Source of the DNA: an uncultured Bacillota bacterium
GTDB lineage: Bacteria; Bacillota; Clostridia; Lachnospirales; CAG-274
Direction: 5' to 3'
NCBI GenBank assembly: GCA_958426775.1
Contig: CATZZP010000005.1
Coordinates: 54,853-118,852, forward strand
Length of the DNA: 64,000 nt
Position 1 is the first letter of the stretch; each line of letters opens with the position of its first letter. The position numbers were made by a program, and so were the translations under genes. Under the pieces are notes generated by a model. The model was given only the letters and a program-made list of their open reading frames with translations. It was not told the origin of the DNA and searched no databases. Positions 1-8,806 of this stretch are shown in pieces.

Positions 1-185
1 ATAACAAGGGGTACATTATAAATATTGCAAACAGACTTTACTTCCTTTGCAAGACTTAAAAAAACTTCCTCAGGTAAATCCTTTTCCCTGAGTATAATAA
101 ATTTCGGCTCAGATTTTGCTATTTTCTCAACCTGTCCTAAGAAATCCTTACAGATTAAGCGATTTGTAACAGATATAATTTCCAT
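1..185 (-). CDS. thiE: Thiamine-phosphate synthase / TenI-like protein, N-terminal part
   Basis: This is the N-terminal ~61 codons of a protein whose 3' end lies beyond the left edge. The translation starts MEIISVTNRL and contains VEKIAKSEPKFIILREKDL. The xxVTNRxL start and the ILREKDL strand match the ThiE/TenI TIM-barrel family. ThiE couples the thiazole and pyrimidine moieties into thiamine phosphate. The ATG lies two bases after the thiH stop, so it is the fourth gene of the thi operon. Only the first ~60 residues are visible, so ThiE (synthase) and TenI (thiazole tautomerase) cannot be told apart. Confidence 0.8.
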   Translation of the reverse strand, partial: MEIISVTNRLICKDFLGQVEKIAKSEPKFIILREKDLPEEVFLSLAKEVKSVCNIYNVPLV

Positions 186-187
186 GC

Positions 188-1348
188 TTACACCCTTATA
201 TAGTCTGTAAATACAGGTTGCAGACCTCTTGCCGTAATAGCGGACCTTACCTCATCAACTGTACGTGGGTCTGAAATATCAAACTGCTCATCGCCCTTTT
301 CCTCATGGGCATGACCGCCTACACCTACGCTTACTCCTGCTGAAATTTTCGTAGCACACATACCTATTACGTTATCTCTGAAACCTGCTCTTTCTCTGGT
401 GGAAATGGTTATGCCTGCAAAGGGCATAAAAAGACGATAGGCTGTCATGACCTGTAAAAGCTGACGCTCGTGTACGTCCTTAGGGTTGTTTTCCAGGTTG
501 TTTATAAAAGGACGCAGGCGTGGAGGTGAAAAGGATATTTCAGCCTGAGGATACTTCTGCTGTACATATTTAGCGTGTATACCTGTTGCAAAGGCATCTT
601 TGCGGAAGTCGTCAAGACCTAATAAAGCTCCGAAGGAAACACCTCTCATACCGCCCTTTAAGGCACGCTCCTGGGCATTAAAGCGGTATGGATAAATCCT
701 CTTTGAGCCTCTTAGGTGCATCTCCTCGTATTTATCTGTGTTGTAGGTTTCCTGATAAACACAGACATAGTCAGCACCGCATTCATGGAGATAGGCATAT
801 TCATCTGTATTAAGGGGATAAATTTCAATACCTACCAGATTAAAATACTTTGAGGCAAGCTTAACAGCCTCCCCTATATACTCAACAGAGGACATTTTCT
901 TTTCCTCTCCCGTAAGGATAAGTATATCCTGTAAGCCTGTTTTGGATATGGTTTTAAGCTCCTCCTCAATTTCCTCATAGGTGAGCTTTGCCCTGTTTAT
1001 ACGGTTGGCACAGTTAAAACCGCAGTATACACAGTAGTTTTCGCAATAATTGGCAATATAGAGAGGGGTAAACATTGATACCGAGGTGCCGAAGTGCTTT
1101 GCGGTTTCCGCCTTTGCTCTTTGTGCCATCTGCTCTAAATAGGGCAGTGCCGCAGGGGATAAAAGTGCCTTGAACTCCTCTGTATTAATTGCAGGGGCAT
1201 TTAAGGCTCTTTCTACATCAAGAGGGGTGTAGCTGTTATAATCATAGGCATTCATTTCGGCAAGGACCCTGTCCATTATATCAGAGTCGATTGCCTCCAT
1301 ACCCTCCATATATTCCATATGGTTGTACTTTCTTATATCCTTAATCAT
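188..1348 (-). CDS. thiH: 2-iminoacetate synthase ThiH (radical SAM)
   Basis: ThiH is a radical SAM enzyme that cleaves tyrosine to 2-iminoacetate (dehydroglycine) for the thiazole ring of thiamine in anaerobes. The 386-residue length is usual for the family. The cluster-binding motif CENYCVYC (CxxxCxxC) lies near residue 105 and is followed by GFNCANRINR, typical of ThiH. The C-terminal part carries ISTRERAGFRDN and a glycine-rich VGVGGHA segment, also typical. The start is three bases after the thiG stop, so translation is probably coupled. Use of ThiH rather than the oxygen-dependent glycine oxidase ThiO fits an anaerobic lifestyle. Confidence 0.95.
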   Translation of the reverse strand: MIKDIRKYNHMEYMEGMEAIDSDIMDRVLAEMNAYDYNSYTPLDVERALNAPAINTEEFKALLSPAALPYLEQMAQRAKAETAKHFGTSVSMFTPLYIANYCENYCVYCGFNCANRINRAKLTYEEIEEELKTISKTGLQDILILTGEEKKMSSVEYIGEAVKLASKYFNLVGIEIYPLNTDEYAYLHECGADYVCVYQETYNTDKYEEMHLRGSKRIYPYRFNAQERALKGGMRGVSFGALLGLDDFRKDAFATGIHAKYVQQKYPQAEISFSPPRLRPFINNLENNPKDVHERQLLQVMTAYRLFMPFAGITISTRERAGFRDNVIGMCATKISAGVSVGVGGHAHEEKGDEQFDISDPRTVDEVRSAITARGLQPVFTDYIRV

Positions 1349-1351
1349 TAC

Positions 1352-2122
1352 TTAATCCTCCAAAAATCCTGTAAGAGGGCTTGATGCTTCTCCGCCCTTT
1401 GTAAGCACCCTGCCAAGACCTGCTAAATATGCCTCTCTGCCTGCTTCTATAGCAAGACGGAAGGCAGTTGCCATTTGTGCAACATCACCTGCTGTAGCAA
1501 TAGCGGTATTTGCCATTACAGCCGCAGCACCCATTTCCATAGCCTCACAAGCCTGTGAGGGTCTGCCTATGCCTGCATCTACAATAATAGGCAGGTCAAT
1601 CTCGTCAATTAAAATCTGTATAAAATCCCTTGTGGCAAGCCCCTTGTTACTGCCTATAGGTGAGCCTAAGGGCATAACAGCTGCCGCACCTGCGTTTTGT
1701 AAATCCCTTGCAGTGTTTAAGTCGGGATACATATAGGGCATTACTACAAAGCCCTCCTTTGCAAGTATCTCCGTTGCCTTAACGGTTTCATAGTTGTCGG
1801 GCAGTAAATACTTGCTGTCCCTTACTACCTCAATCTTAACAAAATCACCACAGCCTAATTCCCTTGAAAGCCTTGCAATCCTTACAGCCTCATCGGCATT
1901 TCTTGCACCGCTTGTGTTAGGTAAAAGAGTAATGCCCTTTGGCATATAGTCAAGTATATTTTCCTCACAGTCGCCGTTAGCACGTCTTAAGGCAAGGGTA
2001 GCAATTTCAGCACCGCTGTTTTCAATTACCTTTTTTGTCATATCTAAGGTAAACTTGCCTGAGCCTAAAATAAAACGTGAGTTAAATTCGTATCCGCCTA
2101 TAATCAGCTTATCATTTTCCAT
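1352..2122 (-). CDS. thiG: Thiazole synthase ThiG
   Basis: ThiG condenses 1-deoxyxylulose 5-phosphate, 2-iminoacetate and the ThiS thiocarboxylate into the thiazole phosphate of thiamine. The protein is 256 residues, the standard length. It begins with LIIGGYEFNSRFILGSGKF and has the FVKIEVV strand with the likely Schiff-base lysine. Downstream are the phosphate-binding glycine motifs MPLGSPIGSNKG and VDAGIGRPSQA. It lies between thiS (11 bp upstream) and thiH (3 bp downstream) in one operon. The products of the two flanking genes are its substrates or partners. Confidence 0.97.
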   Translation of the reverse strand: MENDKLIIGGYEFNSRFILGSGKFTLDMTKKVIENSGAEIATLALRRANGDCEENILDYMPKGITLLPNTSGARNADEAVRIARLSRELGCGDFVKIEVVRDSKYLLPDNYETVKATEILAKEGFVVMPYMYPDLNTARDLQNAGAAAVMPLGSPIGSNKGLATRDFIQILIDEIDLPIIVDAGIGRPSQACEAMEMGAAAVMANTAIATAGDVAQMATAFRLAIEAGREAYLAGLGRVLTKGGEASSPLTGFLED

Positions 2123-2133
2123 AGTTATCCTCC

Positions 2134-2334
2134 TTATTTACAGCCGCCGCCCATAAAGGTAACAACCTCAATTACATCTTCATTTTTTACCATAACCTCA
2201 TTATAGGTTGATTTTGGTATTATTTCATCGTTTAGCTCTACTGCTACACGATTTATTTTATAGCCCTGCTTTTCCAAAAACTCCGTCAGGGTTACAGATA
2301 AGTCAAGGTTAAAATCCTTGCCGTTAAGCTTCAT
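2134..2334 (-). CDS. thiS: Sulfur carrier protein ThiS
   Basis: This 66-residue ubiquitin-like sulfur carrier donates sulfur to thiazole synthesis. It begins MKLNGKDFNLDL and contains VAVELNDEIIPKS, a ThiS hallmark. I chose the ATG at 2334 because an AGGAGG lies seven bases upstream; the longer in-frame start at 2376 has no such site and falls in the leader hairpin. The C-terminus reads FMGGGCK, so the Gly-Gly that must be terminal for adenylation and thiocarboxylation is followed by Cys-Lys. Two residues may therefore need trimming. No thiF is visible; it may lie beyond the left edge. Confidence 0.93.
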   Translation of the reverse strand: MKLNGKDFNLDLSVTLTEFLEKQGYKINRVAVELNDEIIPKSTYNEVMVKNEDVIEVVTFMGGGCK

Positions 2335-2340
2335 AAAATG

Positions 2341-2420
2341 CCTCCTTTTTGTGTTTAAAAGCCTTTTTACGCACAAAAAGGGTACACCCTTTCGGTGGTG
2401 TACCCCATTTAAGCGTAAAA
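2341..2420 (-). promoter_or_regulatory. Structured 5' leader of thi operon: terminator-like hairpin and SD-sequestering alternative
   Basis: The RNA leader of thiS holds three pairable elements. A 9-bp stem (2380-2388 with 2397-2405) is followed by five U, like an intrinsic terminator. An outer 8-bp stem pairs 2365-2372 with 2413-2420. A perfect 10-bp alternative stem pairs 2344-2353 with 2372-2381; it overlaps both of the others and covers half of the thiS Shine-Dalgarno (2341-2346). I found no TPP-riboswitch core such as CUGAGA. The geometry suggests attenuation or translational control, but the ligand or factor is unknown. Confidence 0.55.
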
Positions 2421-2439
2421 GAAATATTAAATTGAGGTT

Positions 2440-2468
2440 ATATTAGCATACTTTTATTACGTTGTCAA
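2440..2468 (-). promoter_or_regulatory. Sigma-A promoter of the thi operon
   Basis: The -35 is a perfect TTGACA (2463-2468), the spacer is 17 bp and the -10 is TAATAT (2440-2445), on the minus strand. The predicted start near 2433 gives a ~100-nt leader before thiS. Confidence 0.7.
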
Positions 2469-2496
2469 TATAAAATCAAAATGCATATAAAATAAC

Positions 2497-2525
2497 TTGA
2501 AAAACCTTAACTATTAATATATAAT
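2497..2525 (+). promoter_or_regulatory. Sigma-A promoter of rel
   Basis: TTGAAA (2497-2502), 17-bp spacer, perfect TATAAT (2520-2525), divergent from the thi promoter. Confidence 0.75.
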
Positions 2526-2582
2526 GTTATGTATATCAAATTAATGGGTAAAAGCTTTTTTTCGTTTAAAGGAATGATTTTT

Positions 2583-4847
2583 ATGGATAATGACAAAAAT
2601 GAACAAACTCAACAGATAGAAAGCCTTTTTGATGAGCTTTGCGAAAAAATAGGCAAATACCACCCCTCACAGGATTTAACCATGGTTGACAAGGCATATG
2701 CCCTTGCAAGACAGGCACATGGTGACCAGCTCAGAAAGTCGGGTGAGCCTTATATTATACACCCAATCTGCGTGGCAATTATCCTTGCGGAGTTAGAGCT
2801 TGATACTGAAAGCATAGTAGCAGGCTTGCTTCATGATGTAGTTGAGGATACCGCTTACAGCTGTGAGGATATTACAAAGATGTTTAATGCTGATGTTGCA
2901 CTGCTTGTAGACGGTGTAACCAAGCTTGAAAAAATTGAGTATATTTCCAAGGAGGAGCAACAGGCGGAGAACTACCGCAAAATGTTCCTTTCCATGGCAA
3001 AGGATATAAGGGTTATCCTTATTAAAATTGCCGACAGACTTCATAATATGCGTACATTAAAGTATATGAAGCCCGAAAAGCAAAAGGAAAAAGCCCAGGA
3101 AACCCTGGATATTTACGCACCTCTTGCAGACCGCTTAGGTATCAGCAAAATTAAGGTAGAATTAGAGGACTTGTCCTTACGCTATCTTGAGCCTGATGCC
3201 TACTATGACTTAGCTGACAAAATTAAGCGTAAGCAGTCTGAAAGAGAGGAATTTGTTGAAAAAATCGTAAACGAAATAAAGGAAAAATGCGTGGAGGCAG
3301 GCATACACTGTGAGGTATACGGCAGACCTAAGCATTTTTTCAGCATTTACCGTAAAATGCACAATAAAAATAAAACCATTGACCAGATATTTGACCTGTT
3401 TGCAGTACGTATTTTAGTTGATACGGTTACGGACTGCTATGCGGCATTAGGTCTTGTCCATGAAATATACAAGCCTATTCCTAACCGATTTAAGGACTAT
3501 ATATCCCTGCCAAAGGCAAATATGTATCAGTCCCTGCACAACACCCTTATGGGTCCCGAGGGTACGCCCTTTGAGGTGCAGATACGTACCTTTGAAATGC
3601 ACCGTACAGCCGAGTACGGTATTGCCGCCCACTGGAAGTATAAAGAGGGCAGAACGGACCCGGGACAAAATGCAGAGGAAATCAAGCTTGCATGGTTAAG
3701 GCAAATCCTTGAATGGCAAAAGGATATGTCCGACAACAAGGAGTTTATGGACACCATTAAAACTGACCTTGATGTCTTTAACGAAAATGTTTACTGCTTC
3801 AGCCCCGACGGCAAGGTAATAAGCCTTCTTGACGGCTCAACACCCGTTGACTTTGCCTATGCCATACATTCTGCAATAGGCAATACCATGGTCAGCTCAA
3901 GAGTAAACGGAAGAATTGTGCCTATCGACTATCAGCTTAAAAACGGTGATGTAGTTGAAATTGTAACCTCTCAAAATATCAAAGGACCAAGTCGTGACTG
4001 GCTTAAGTTTGTTAAAACAAGTCAGGCAAGGAACAAGATTAACCAATGGTATAAAAAGGCAAATAAAGAGGAAAATATAATTAAAGGCAAGGAGCTTCTT
4101 GAAAAAGAGGCAAAAAGAAAGGGCTATGAAATAACAACCCTTACTACAGAGGCGTATTGTGCCGCCGTACTTAACCGCTACAGCTTCCGTGATTGGGAGT
4201 CAATTTGTGCCGCAGTAGGTCACGGCGGTCTTAAAGAGGGTCAGGTTATTAATCGCCTTGTGGAAATTTATCAGGCTGAGCAAAAACGTCACAAAACAGC
4301 CGATGAGCTTATAAAAGAGCGTGAAGAGGAGCTTAAGGCAAAAATGGATATTGCCTCAGGCACAGCTGCACCAAAGCATAGAGGTAAAAGTGGGGTTTAT
4401 GTACACGGTGTAGGAGATATTGATGTCAGATTTTCACGCTGTTGTTCTCCCGTACCCGGTGATGAAATCGTAGGCTTTGTTACAAGAGGCAGAGGTGTTT
4501 CTATCCACCGTACCGACTGTGTTAATATTATTAATCTGAGCGAGGAGGAGCGAGGCAGACTTCTTGAGGCAGAGTGGAACAGCACTACCTCAGATAAGTC
4601 TACAGGCACCTACGGTGCTGAAATACGTGTATTTGCACCTGACAGAAACGGTCTTACCATGGATATACTTAAGGTGCTTATGGACGAGGGTGTACCTGTA
4701 CAAAATGTAAGTGCAAGGGCAGGCAAGCACAACGACGCCGTTGTGGACTTATCCATGCTTATTACAGGCAGGGAACAGCTTGAAATTGTATGTAAAAAAA
4801 TATCCGCCGTTAAAGGCGTTGAAAGTATAGAAAGAGTGACAACCTGA
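2583..4847 (+). CDS. rel: Bifunctional (p)ppGpp synthetase/hydrolase Rel
   Basis: This long RSH protein (754 residues) makes and degrades the alarmone (p)ppGpp in the stringent response. The N-terminal hydrolase domain has HDVVEDT near residue 84. The synthetase domain has RFKDYISLPKANMYQSLHN near residue 300. A TGS domain follows around residues 395-460, and an ACT domain ends the protein. The intact HD motif and single-copy layout suggest the bifunctional Firmicute type. I chose the ATG at 2583, nine bases after AAAGGA; the open frame begins at 2529, very close to the promoter -10. Its stop overlaps the start of dtd, as in the conserved rel-dtd pair. Confidence 0.95.
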   Translation: MDNDKNEQTQQIESLFDELCEKIGKYHPSQDLTMVDKAYALARQAHGDQLRKSGEPYIIHPICVAIILAELELDTESIVAGLLHDVVEDTAYSCEDITKMFNADVALLVDGVTKLEKIEYISKEEQQAENYRKMFLSMAKDIRVILIKIADRLHNMRTLKYMKPEKQKEKAQETLDIYAPLADRLGISKIKVELEDLSLRYLEPDAYYDLADKIKRKQSEREEFVEKIVNEIKEKCVEAGIHCEVYGRPKHFFSIYRKMHNKNKTIDQIFDLFAVRILVDTVTDCYAALGLVHEIYKPIPNRFKDYISLPKANMYQSLHNTLMGPEGTPFEVQIRTFEMHRTAEYGIAAHWKYKEGRTDPGQNAEEIKLAWLRQILEWQKDMSDNKEFMDTIKTDLDVFNENVYCFSPDGKVISLLDGSTPVDFAYAIHSAIGNTMVSSRVNGRIVPIDYQLKNGDVVEIVTSQNIKGPSRDWLKFVKTSQARNKINQWYKKANKEENIIKGKELLEKEAKRKGYEITTLTTEAYCAAVLNRYSFRDWESICAAVGHGGLKEGQVINRLVEIYQAEQKRHKTADELIKEREEELKAKMDIASGTAAPKHRGKSGVYVHGVGDIDVRFSRCCSPVPGDEIVGFVTRGRGVSIHRTDCVNIINLSEEERGRLLEAEWNSTTSDKSTGTYGAEIRVFAPDRNGLTMDILKVLMDEGVPVQNVSARAGKHNDAVVDLSMLITGREQLEIVCKKISAVKGVESIERVTT

Positions 4848-5296
4848 TGCGTGCAGTACTTCAAAGAGTATCAAGGGCTAAGGTTACGGTAGATAATAGG
4901 GTTGTAGGCGAAATAGGCAGAGGTATATTGCTTCTTGCAGGCATGGACAGCGGGGACAATGCCTCTGACTATAAATACATCCTTGATAAAAGCGTAAACC
5001 TTAGAATTTTTGAGGACGAAAAGGATAAAATGAACCTGTCAGCCACAGATTTAGGCTTAGGGCTTTTAATAATACCAAACTTTACCGTTTATGCTGATGC
5101 AAGACACGGCAGACGACCCAGCTTTGCCATGGGTGCCAAGCCTGAGGAGGCAAAGGTTACCTTTGGTGAGTTTGTGAGCTATGCAAAGGCTAACTTTCCT
5201 GTTGTGGAAAGCGGTATTTTTCAGGCAGATATGAAGGTGGAGCTTGTAAATGACGGTCCCGTAACTATTCTGCTTGACAGTGACAAAATGTTTTAA
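4847..5296 (+). CDS. dtd: D-aminoacyl-tRNA deacylase
   Basis: DTD hydrolyses D-amino acids, and mischarged glycine, from tRNA as a proofreading step. The 149-residue length and the start MRAVLQRVSRAKVTV are standard. The C-terminal NDGPVTILL segment is the conserved NxxPxT active-site motif. The other family motif, usually SQFTL, reads PNFTV here, before YADARHGRRPSF. This is a substitution to note, although variation at this site is known in Firmicutes. The ATG overlaps the rel stop (TGATG), implying coupled translation. Confidence 0.95.
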   Translation: MRAVLQRVSRAKVTVDNRVVGEIGRGILLLAGMDSGDNASDYKYILDKSVNLRIFEDEKDKMNLSATDLGLGLLIIPNFTVYADARHGRRPSFAMGAKPEEAKVTFGEFVSYAKANFPVVESGIFQADMKVELVNDGPVTILLDSDKMF

Positions 5297-5349
5297 AGGG
5301 CGTGTCGCAAGGGTGACACCCCTGTTTTGCGTATAAGGAGGTGCCTAAA

Positions 5350-5970
5350 GTGCGTTTAAAATGCTTTTCCTCTCCGGATATGGGGGAAAACTGCTATCTT
5401 ATAACAGGCGAAAATAAGGAGGCTGTTATTATTGACCCGGGTAATGTTGCCTTAAGGGTGCTAAAGTATATTAAAGATGAGGGCTTAAGTATAAAGGCTA
5501 TACTTCAGACCCATTCCCATTTTGACCATATGTGTGCCGCTGATACAATTAAGGTTGCAACAAATGCAGAGATATATATATCAGAGGCAGAGGCAGAGGT
5601 TGCCCATAATCCTAAGGCAAACTTAAGCGAGATTTTTGCAAGAGCTGTGGAATATAATTATGACAAAACTCTTAAAGAGGGGGATACCGTTGAATTTGGA
5701 GATACCTATTGTAAGGTAATTATGACCCCCGGTCATACTATAGGCGGCTGTTGCTATTACTTTGAGCAGGAGGGTGTGGTTTTTACGGGGGATACTCTGT
5801 TTTTCGGCAGTGTAGGCAGGTCTGACTTTCCCACAGGTGATAGTGAGCAATTAAGGAAAAGCATAATCGAAAAGCTTTTTGTATTGCCTGATGAAACTCA
5901 GGTTTTCAGCGGTCACGGTCAGACAAGCACCATAGGCTATGAAAAGAAACACAACCAATATGTCTTTTAA
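5350..5970 (+). CDS. MBL-fold hydrolase, glyoxalase II-like
   Basis: This is a 206-residue metallo-beta-lactamase-fold protein. Metal-binding motifs in order are HSHFDHM (HxHxDH, near residue 57), GHTIGG, FTGDTLF and SGHG near the C-terminus. Small stand-alone proteins of this type are annotated as hydroxyacylglutathione-hydrolase-like, but the substrate is not known. I chose the GTG at 5350, eight bases after AGGAGG; the GTG at 5341 overlaps that site. It sits between dtd and a HemZ-like gene, as in many Clostridia, probably in one operon with rel. Confidence 0.85.
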   Translation: MRLKCFSSPDMGENCYLITGENKEAVIIDPGNVALRVLKYIKDEGLSIKAILQTHSHFDHMCAADTIKVATNAEIYISEAEAEVAHNPKANLSEIFARAVEYNYDKTLKEGDTVEFGDTYCKVIMTPGHTIGGCCYYFEQEGVVFTGDTLFFGSVGRSDFPTGDSEQLRKSIIEKLFVLPDETQVFSGHGQTSTIGYEKKHNQYVF

Positions 5971-5981
5971 GGAAGATTGAT

Positions 5982-7412
5982 ATGAATTACATTTTAAATA
6001 ATCATATATGGAGTGATGATATTGTATCAACCATTATGATGTTTTTTCCAAATGAAAAATATATACAGGTATTAAGTCCCGAAAAAATGACCCTTGTAAG
6101 TGAGCTTGAGGGCAACAAGGCAAGGGCGGTATTCTACAGGGACGGGGATATTATAGGCAGTCACGAACTGGGAATTAACCCTTATGACGAAAAAAGCACC
6201 AGATACGGTTTGCGTATTTCAGCCTTTAAGTGCCTTATGTCGGTTAAAAAGGTTAAAATGCCTTGGGGTGCTTTAACAGGTGTACGTCCTGCTAAAATTG
6301 TATGGAATTTATGGGACCAGGGATGTAGTGATGAGGAGGTTTACAGGCATTTAACCGAAAATTGCCTTGTAAGTGAGGAAAAGGCAAGGCTTTGTATTAC
6401 CGTAGCCAAAAACGAAAGGGAGATTATAAAAAGAGGCTCAAGGGATAAAATTGGTCTTTATATAGGTATACCCTTTTGCCCTACACGCTGTCTTTACTGC
6501 TCTTTTACCTCATACCCTCTGAAGCAGTACGCCGATAGGGTGGATAAATACCTTGACGCCCTTGAAAGGGAAATAGAGTTTGTAAGCGGCATAACCAAGG
6601 ATAAAACCATTGAAAGTCTTTATATAGGCGGCGGTACACCCACCTCTCTTAATGAGGCTCAGCTTGACAGATTGCTGTATATGGTTAATAAATACTTTAA
6701 AGCACCTATGGAATATACTGTTGAGGCAGGCAGACCCGATACTATTACAAGGCAGAAGCTTAAAAGCCTTAAGGAATATAATGTAGGCAGAATTTCCATA
6801 AATCCCCAGACCCTTAACGATAAAACTCTTAAGATTATAGGCAGGGAGCATACAACCCATATGTTTTTAAATGCCTTTGAAACGGCAAGAGAGGAAGGAC
6901 ATAAGCACATTAATACGGATATTATTTTAGGCTTGCCGGGAGAGGGTGAGGCAGAGGTTACCGCTACCATGGAGGGACTTGCTAAGCTTATGCCCGAAAG
7001 CATTACCGTACATACCCTTGCGGTAAAGAGAGCATCACGCCTTAAGGAAACCTTAGAGGAATATAATATGACGGACTTTGATGCTATGGAGGAAATGCTG
7101 GCTGTTTCGGCAGAGTATACCAAAAATATGGGTATGCACCCTTACTATATGTACCGTCAGAAAAATATGGTGGGCAATTTTGAAAATGTAGGCTACTGCA
7201 AGCCTCACTGCGAATGTGTCTACAACGTGCAGATTATGGAGGAAAAGCAGACTATATGGGCATTAGGTGCAGGCGGTTCAACTAAGCTTGTTGACCCTAA
7301 GACAGACAGAATAGAAAGAGTATTCAACGTAAAGAGCGTTGATGATTATATAGCAAGGCTTGATGAAATGCTGGAGAGAAAAAAGGCGATTTTGGAGCTT
7401 TTTAAGGATTAA
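5982..7412 (+). CDS. hemZ: Coproporphyrinogen dehydrogenase HemZ-like radical SAM protein
   Basis: This is a 476-residue radical SAM protein of the HemN/HemZ group. The cluster motif CPTRCLYC (CxxxCxxC) lies near residue 166 and is followed by GGGTPTSL, typical of HemN-like enzymes. The extra ~150-residue N-terminal region is the feature that separates HemZ from HemN/HemW. HemN relatives act in porphyrin synthesis or haem handling. Whether this protein oxidises coproporphyrinogen is uncertain, because no other haem gene is in the window. The start is 11 bases after the preceding hydrolase. Confidence 0.8.
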   Translation: MNYILNNHIWSDDIVSTIMMFFPNEKYIQVLSPEKMTLVSELEGNKARAVFYRDGDIIGSHELGINPYDEKSTRYGLRISAFKCLMSVKKVKMPWGALTGVRPAKIVWNLWDQGCSDEEVYRHLTENCLVSEEKARLCITVAKNEREIIKRGSRDKIGLYIGIPFCPTRCLYCSFTSYPLKQYADRVDKYLDALEREIEFVSGITKDKTIESLYIGGGTPTSLNEAQLDRLLYMVNKYFKAPMEYTVEAGRPDTITRQKLKSLKEYNVGRISINPQTLNDKTLKIIGREHTTHMFLNAFETAREEGHKHINTDIILGLPGEGEAEVTATMEGLAKLMPESITVHTLAVKRASRLKETLEEYNMTDFDAMEEMLAVSAEYTKNMGMHPYYMYRQKNMVGNFENVGYCKPHCECVYNVQIMEEKQTIWALGAGGSTKLVDPKTDRIERVFNVKSVDDYIARLDEMLERKKAILELFKD

Positions 7413-7415
7413 AGC

Positions 7416-7442
7416 TTGAAAAAACCCATAAAAGAGTATAAT
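7416..7442 (+). promoter_or_regulatory. Probable promoter of hisS-aspS
   Basis: TTGAAA (7416-7421) and TATAAT (7437-7442) are separated by 15 bp; an alternative -10, TAATAT, gives 17 bp. The leader before hisS is too short for a T-box. Confidence 0.5.
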
Positions 7443-7476
7443 ATATAAATGATTATGTCAGATAAGGAGTAATTTT

Positions 7477-8805
7477 ATGGCACAAAAGGTTAAACCAAGG
7501 ACAATGCCCGGCTTTATGGAGCTTTTGCCTTCTGAGCAGATATTGTTTAATAAAATGTACGATACAATAAGAGAGGTTTATGAAAGCTTTGGCTTTTTGC
7601 CTTTAGATACACCTGTTTTAGAGCTTGCGGAGGTGTTGCTTGCAAAGGCAGGCGGTGAAACGGAAAAGCAAATTTACCGCTTTACAAAGGGCGATACGGA
7701 TATGGCAATGCGTTTTGATTTAACAGTACCTCTTGCAAGGTACGTTGCACAGCATGAGGGGGAGCTTACCTTCCCTTTTAAACGTTATCAGATTAGCAAG
7801 GTGTATAGAGGCGAGCGTCCTCAAAAGGGGCGTTTCAGAGAGTTTTATCAATGTGATATTGATATTATAGGTAACGAGGAGCTTAGCCTTGTTTATGATG
7901 CGGAAATGCCTGCTGTTATCTACAATGTATTTAAAAGGCTTAACTTTGGTAAGTTTACAATAAGACTTAATAACCGTAAGGTGTTAAACGGATTTTTCGA
8001 TTATTTAGGTCTTGGGGATAGTATTTCGGATATTTTAAGAGTAATTGATAAGCTTGATAAAATAGGTACGGAAAAGGTCCTTGCAGAGCTTGCGGATTTA
8101 GGTGTAAGCTCTGATGCGGCTGATAAAATATTAGCCTTTATTACCTTAGACGGCACTACTGACGAAAAGCTTGCAAGGCTTGAGGCTATGGGTATTGAAA
8201 ACCATACATTTGCCTTGGGTGTAAGTGAGCTTAAGCAGGTTGCAGATTATATGCGTATGTTTGGTATAGAGGAGGATTATTTTGCACTTGATTTAACTAT
8301 TGCAAGAGGCCTTGATTACTATACAGGTACCGTATATGAAACCGTGCTTGATGAGTATAGGTCACTGGGCAGTGTATGCTCAGGCGGTCGTTATGATAAC
8401 CTTACAGAGTATTATACAAGCCGTAAAATGCCCGGTGTAGGTATATCAATAGGTCTTACAAGACTGTTCTCAAAGCTTAAGGAGGCAGGACTTATAGGCT
8501 CAGACAGCAAGAGCCTTGTTAAGGTGCTTGTTGCTCCTATGGACTGCGATATGAGCTATGCCTTAGGTGTTGCAAATACCCTTAGGGAAAACGGCATAAG
8601 CTCCGAGGTTTATTACTTAAATAAGGGCTTTAAGCATAAGATGAAGTATGCGGACAAGCTTGGTATTCCTTTTGTTGCCGTTATAGGTACAGATGAGCAG
8701 GCAAAGGGCAGTGTTTCTATTAAAAATATGACAACGGGCGAGCAGGTAAATGTGAGCCTTGATGAAATGGTCAGTGAAATAAAAAAACAGATGGGAGAAA
8801 ATTAA
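7477..8805 (+). CDS. hisS: Histidyl-tRNA synthetase
   Basis: This 442-residue class II synthetase charges tRNA-His. Motif 2 is seen as YRGERPQKGRFREFYQCDID. The histidine A motif is ARGLDYYTGTVYE near residue 285, and motif 3 is GGRYDNL followed by PGVGISIGLTRL. The C-terminal anticodon-binding domain starts near VKVLVAPM. It is followed two bases later by aspS, the common Firmicute hisS-aspS pair. Confidence 0.97.
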   Translation: MAQKVKPRTMPGFMELLPSEQILFNKMYDTIREVYESFGFLPLDTPVLELAEVLLAKAGGETEKQIYRFTKGDTDMAMRFDLTVPLARYVAQHEGELTFPFKRYQISKVYRGERPQKGRFREFYQCDIDIIGNEELSLVYDAEMPAVIYNVFKRLNFGKFTIRLNNRKVLNGFFDYLGLGDSISDILRVIDKLDKIGTEKVLAELADLGVSSDAADKILAFITLDGTTDEKLARLEAMGIENHTFALGVSELKQVADYMRMFGIEEDYFALDLTIARGLDYYTGTVYETVLDEYRSLGSVCSGGRYDNLTEYYTSRKMPGVGISIGLTRLFSKLKEAGLIGSDSKSLVKVLVAPMDCDMSYALGVANTLRENGISSEVYYLNKGFKHKMKYADKLGIPFVAVIGTDEQAKGSVSIKNMTTGEQVNVSLDEMVSEIKKQMGEN

Positions 8806-8806
8806 C

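Noticed and set aside
25..210. Plus-strand frame of 61 codons at the left edge
   Set aside because: It is antisense to the N-terminal part of thiE, whose translation matches a known family and follows the thi operon.
2335..2433. TPP riboswitch in the thi leader
   Set aside because: The conserved CUGAGA and the second-domain sequence are not present; only the hairpins described were found.
6659..7123. Minus-strand frame of 154 codons
   Set aside because: Antisense to the hemZ-like gene; it reflects codon bias only.
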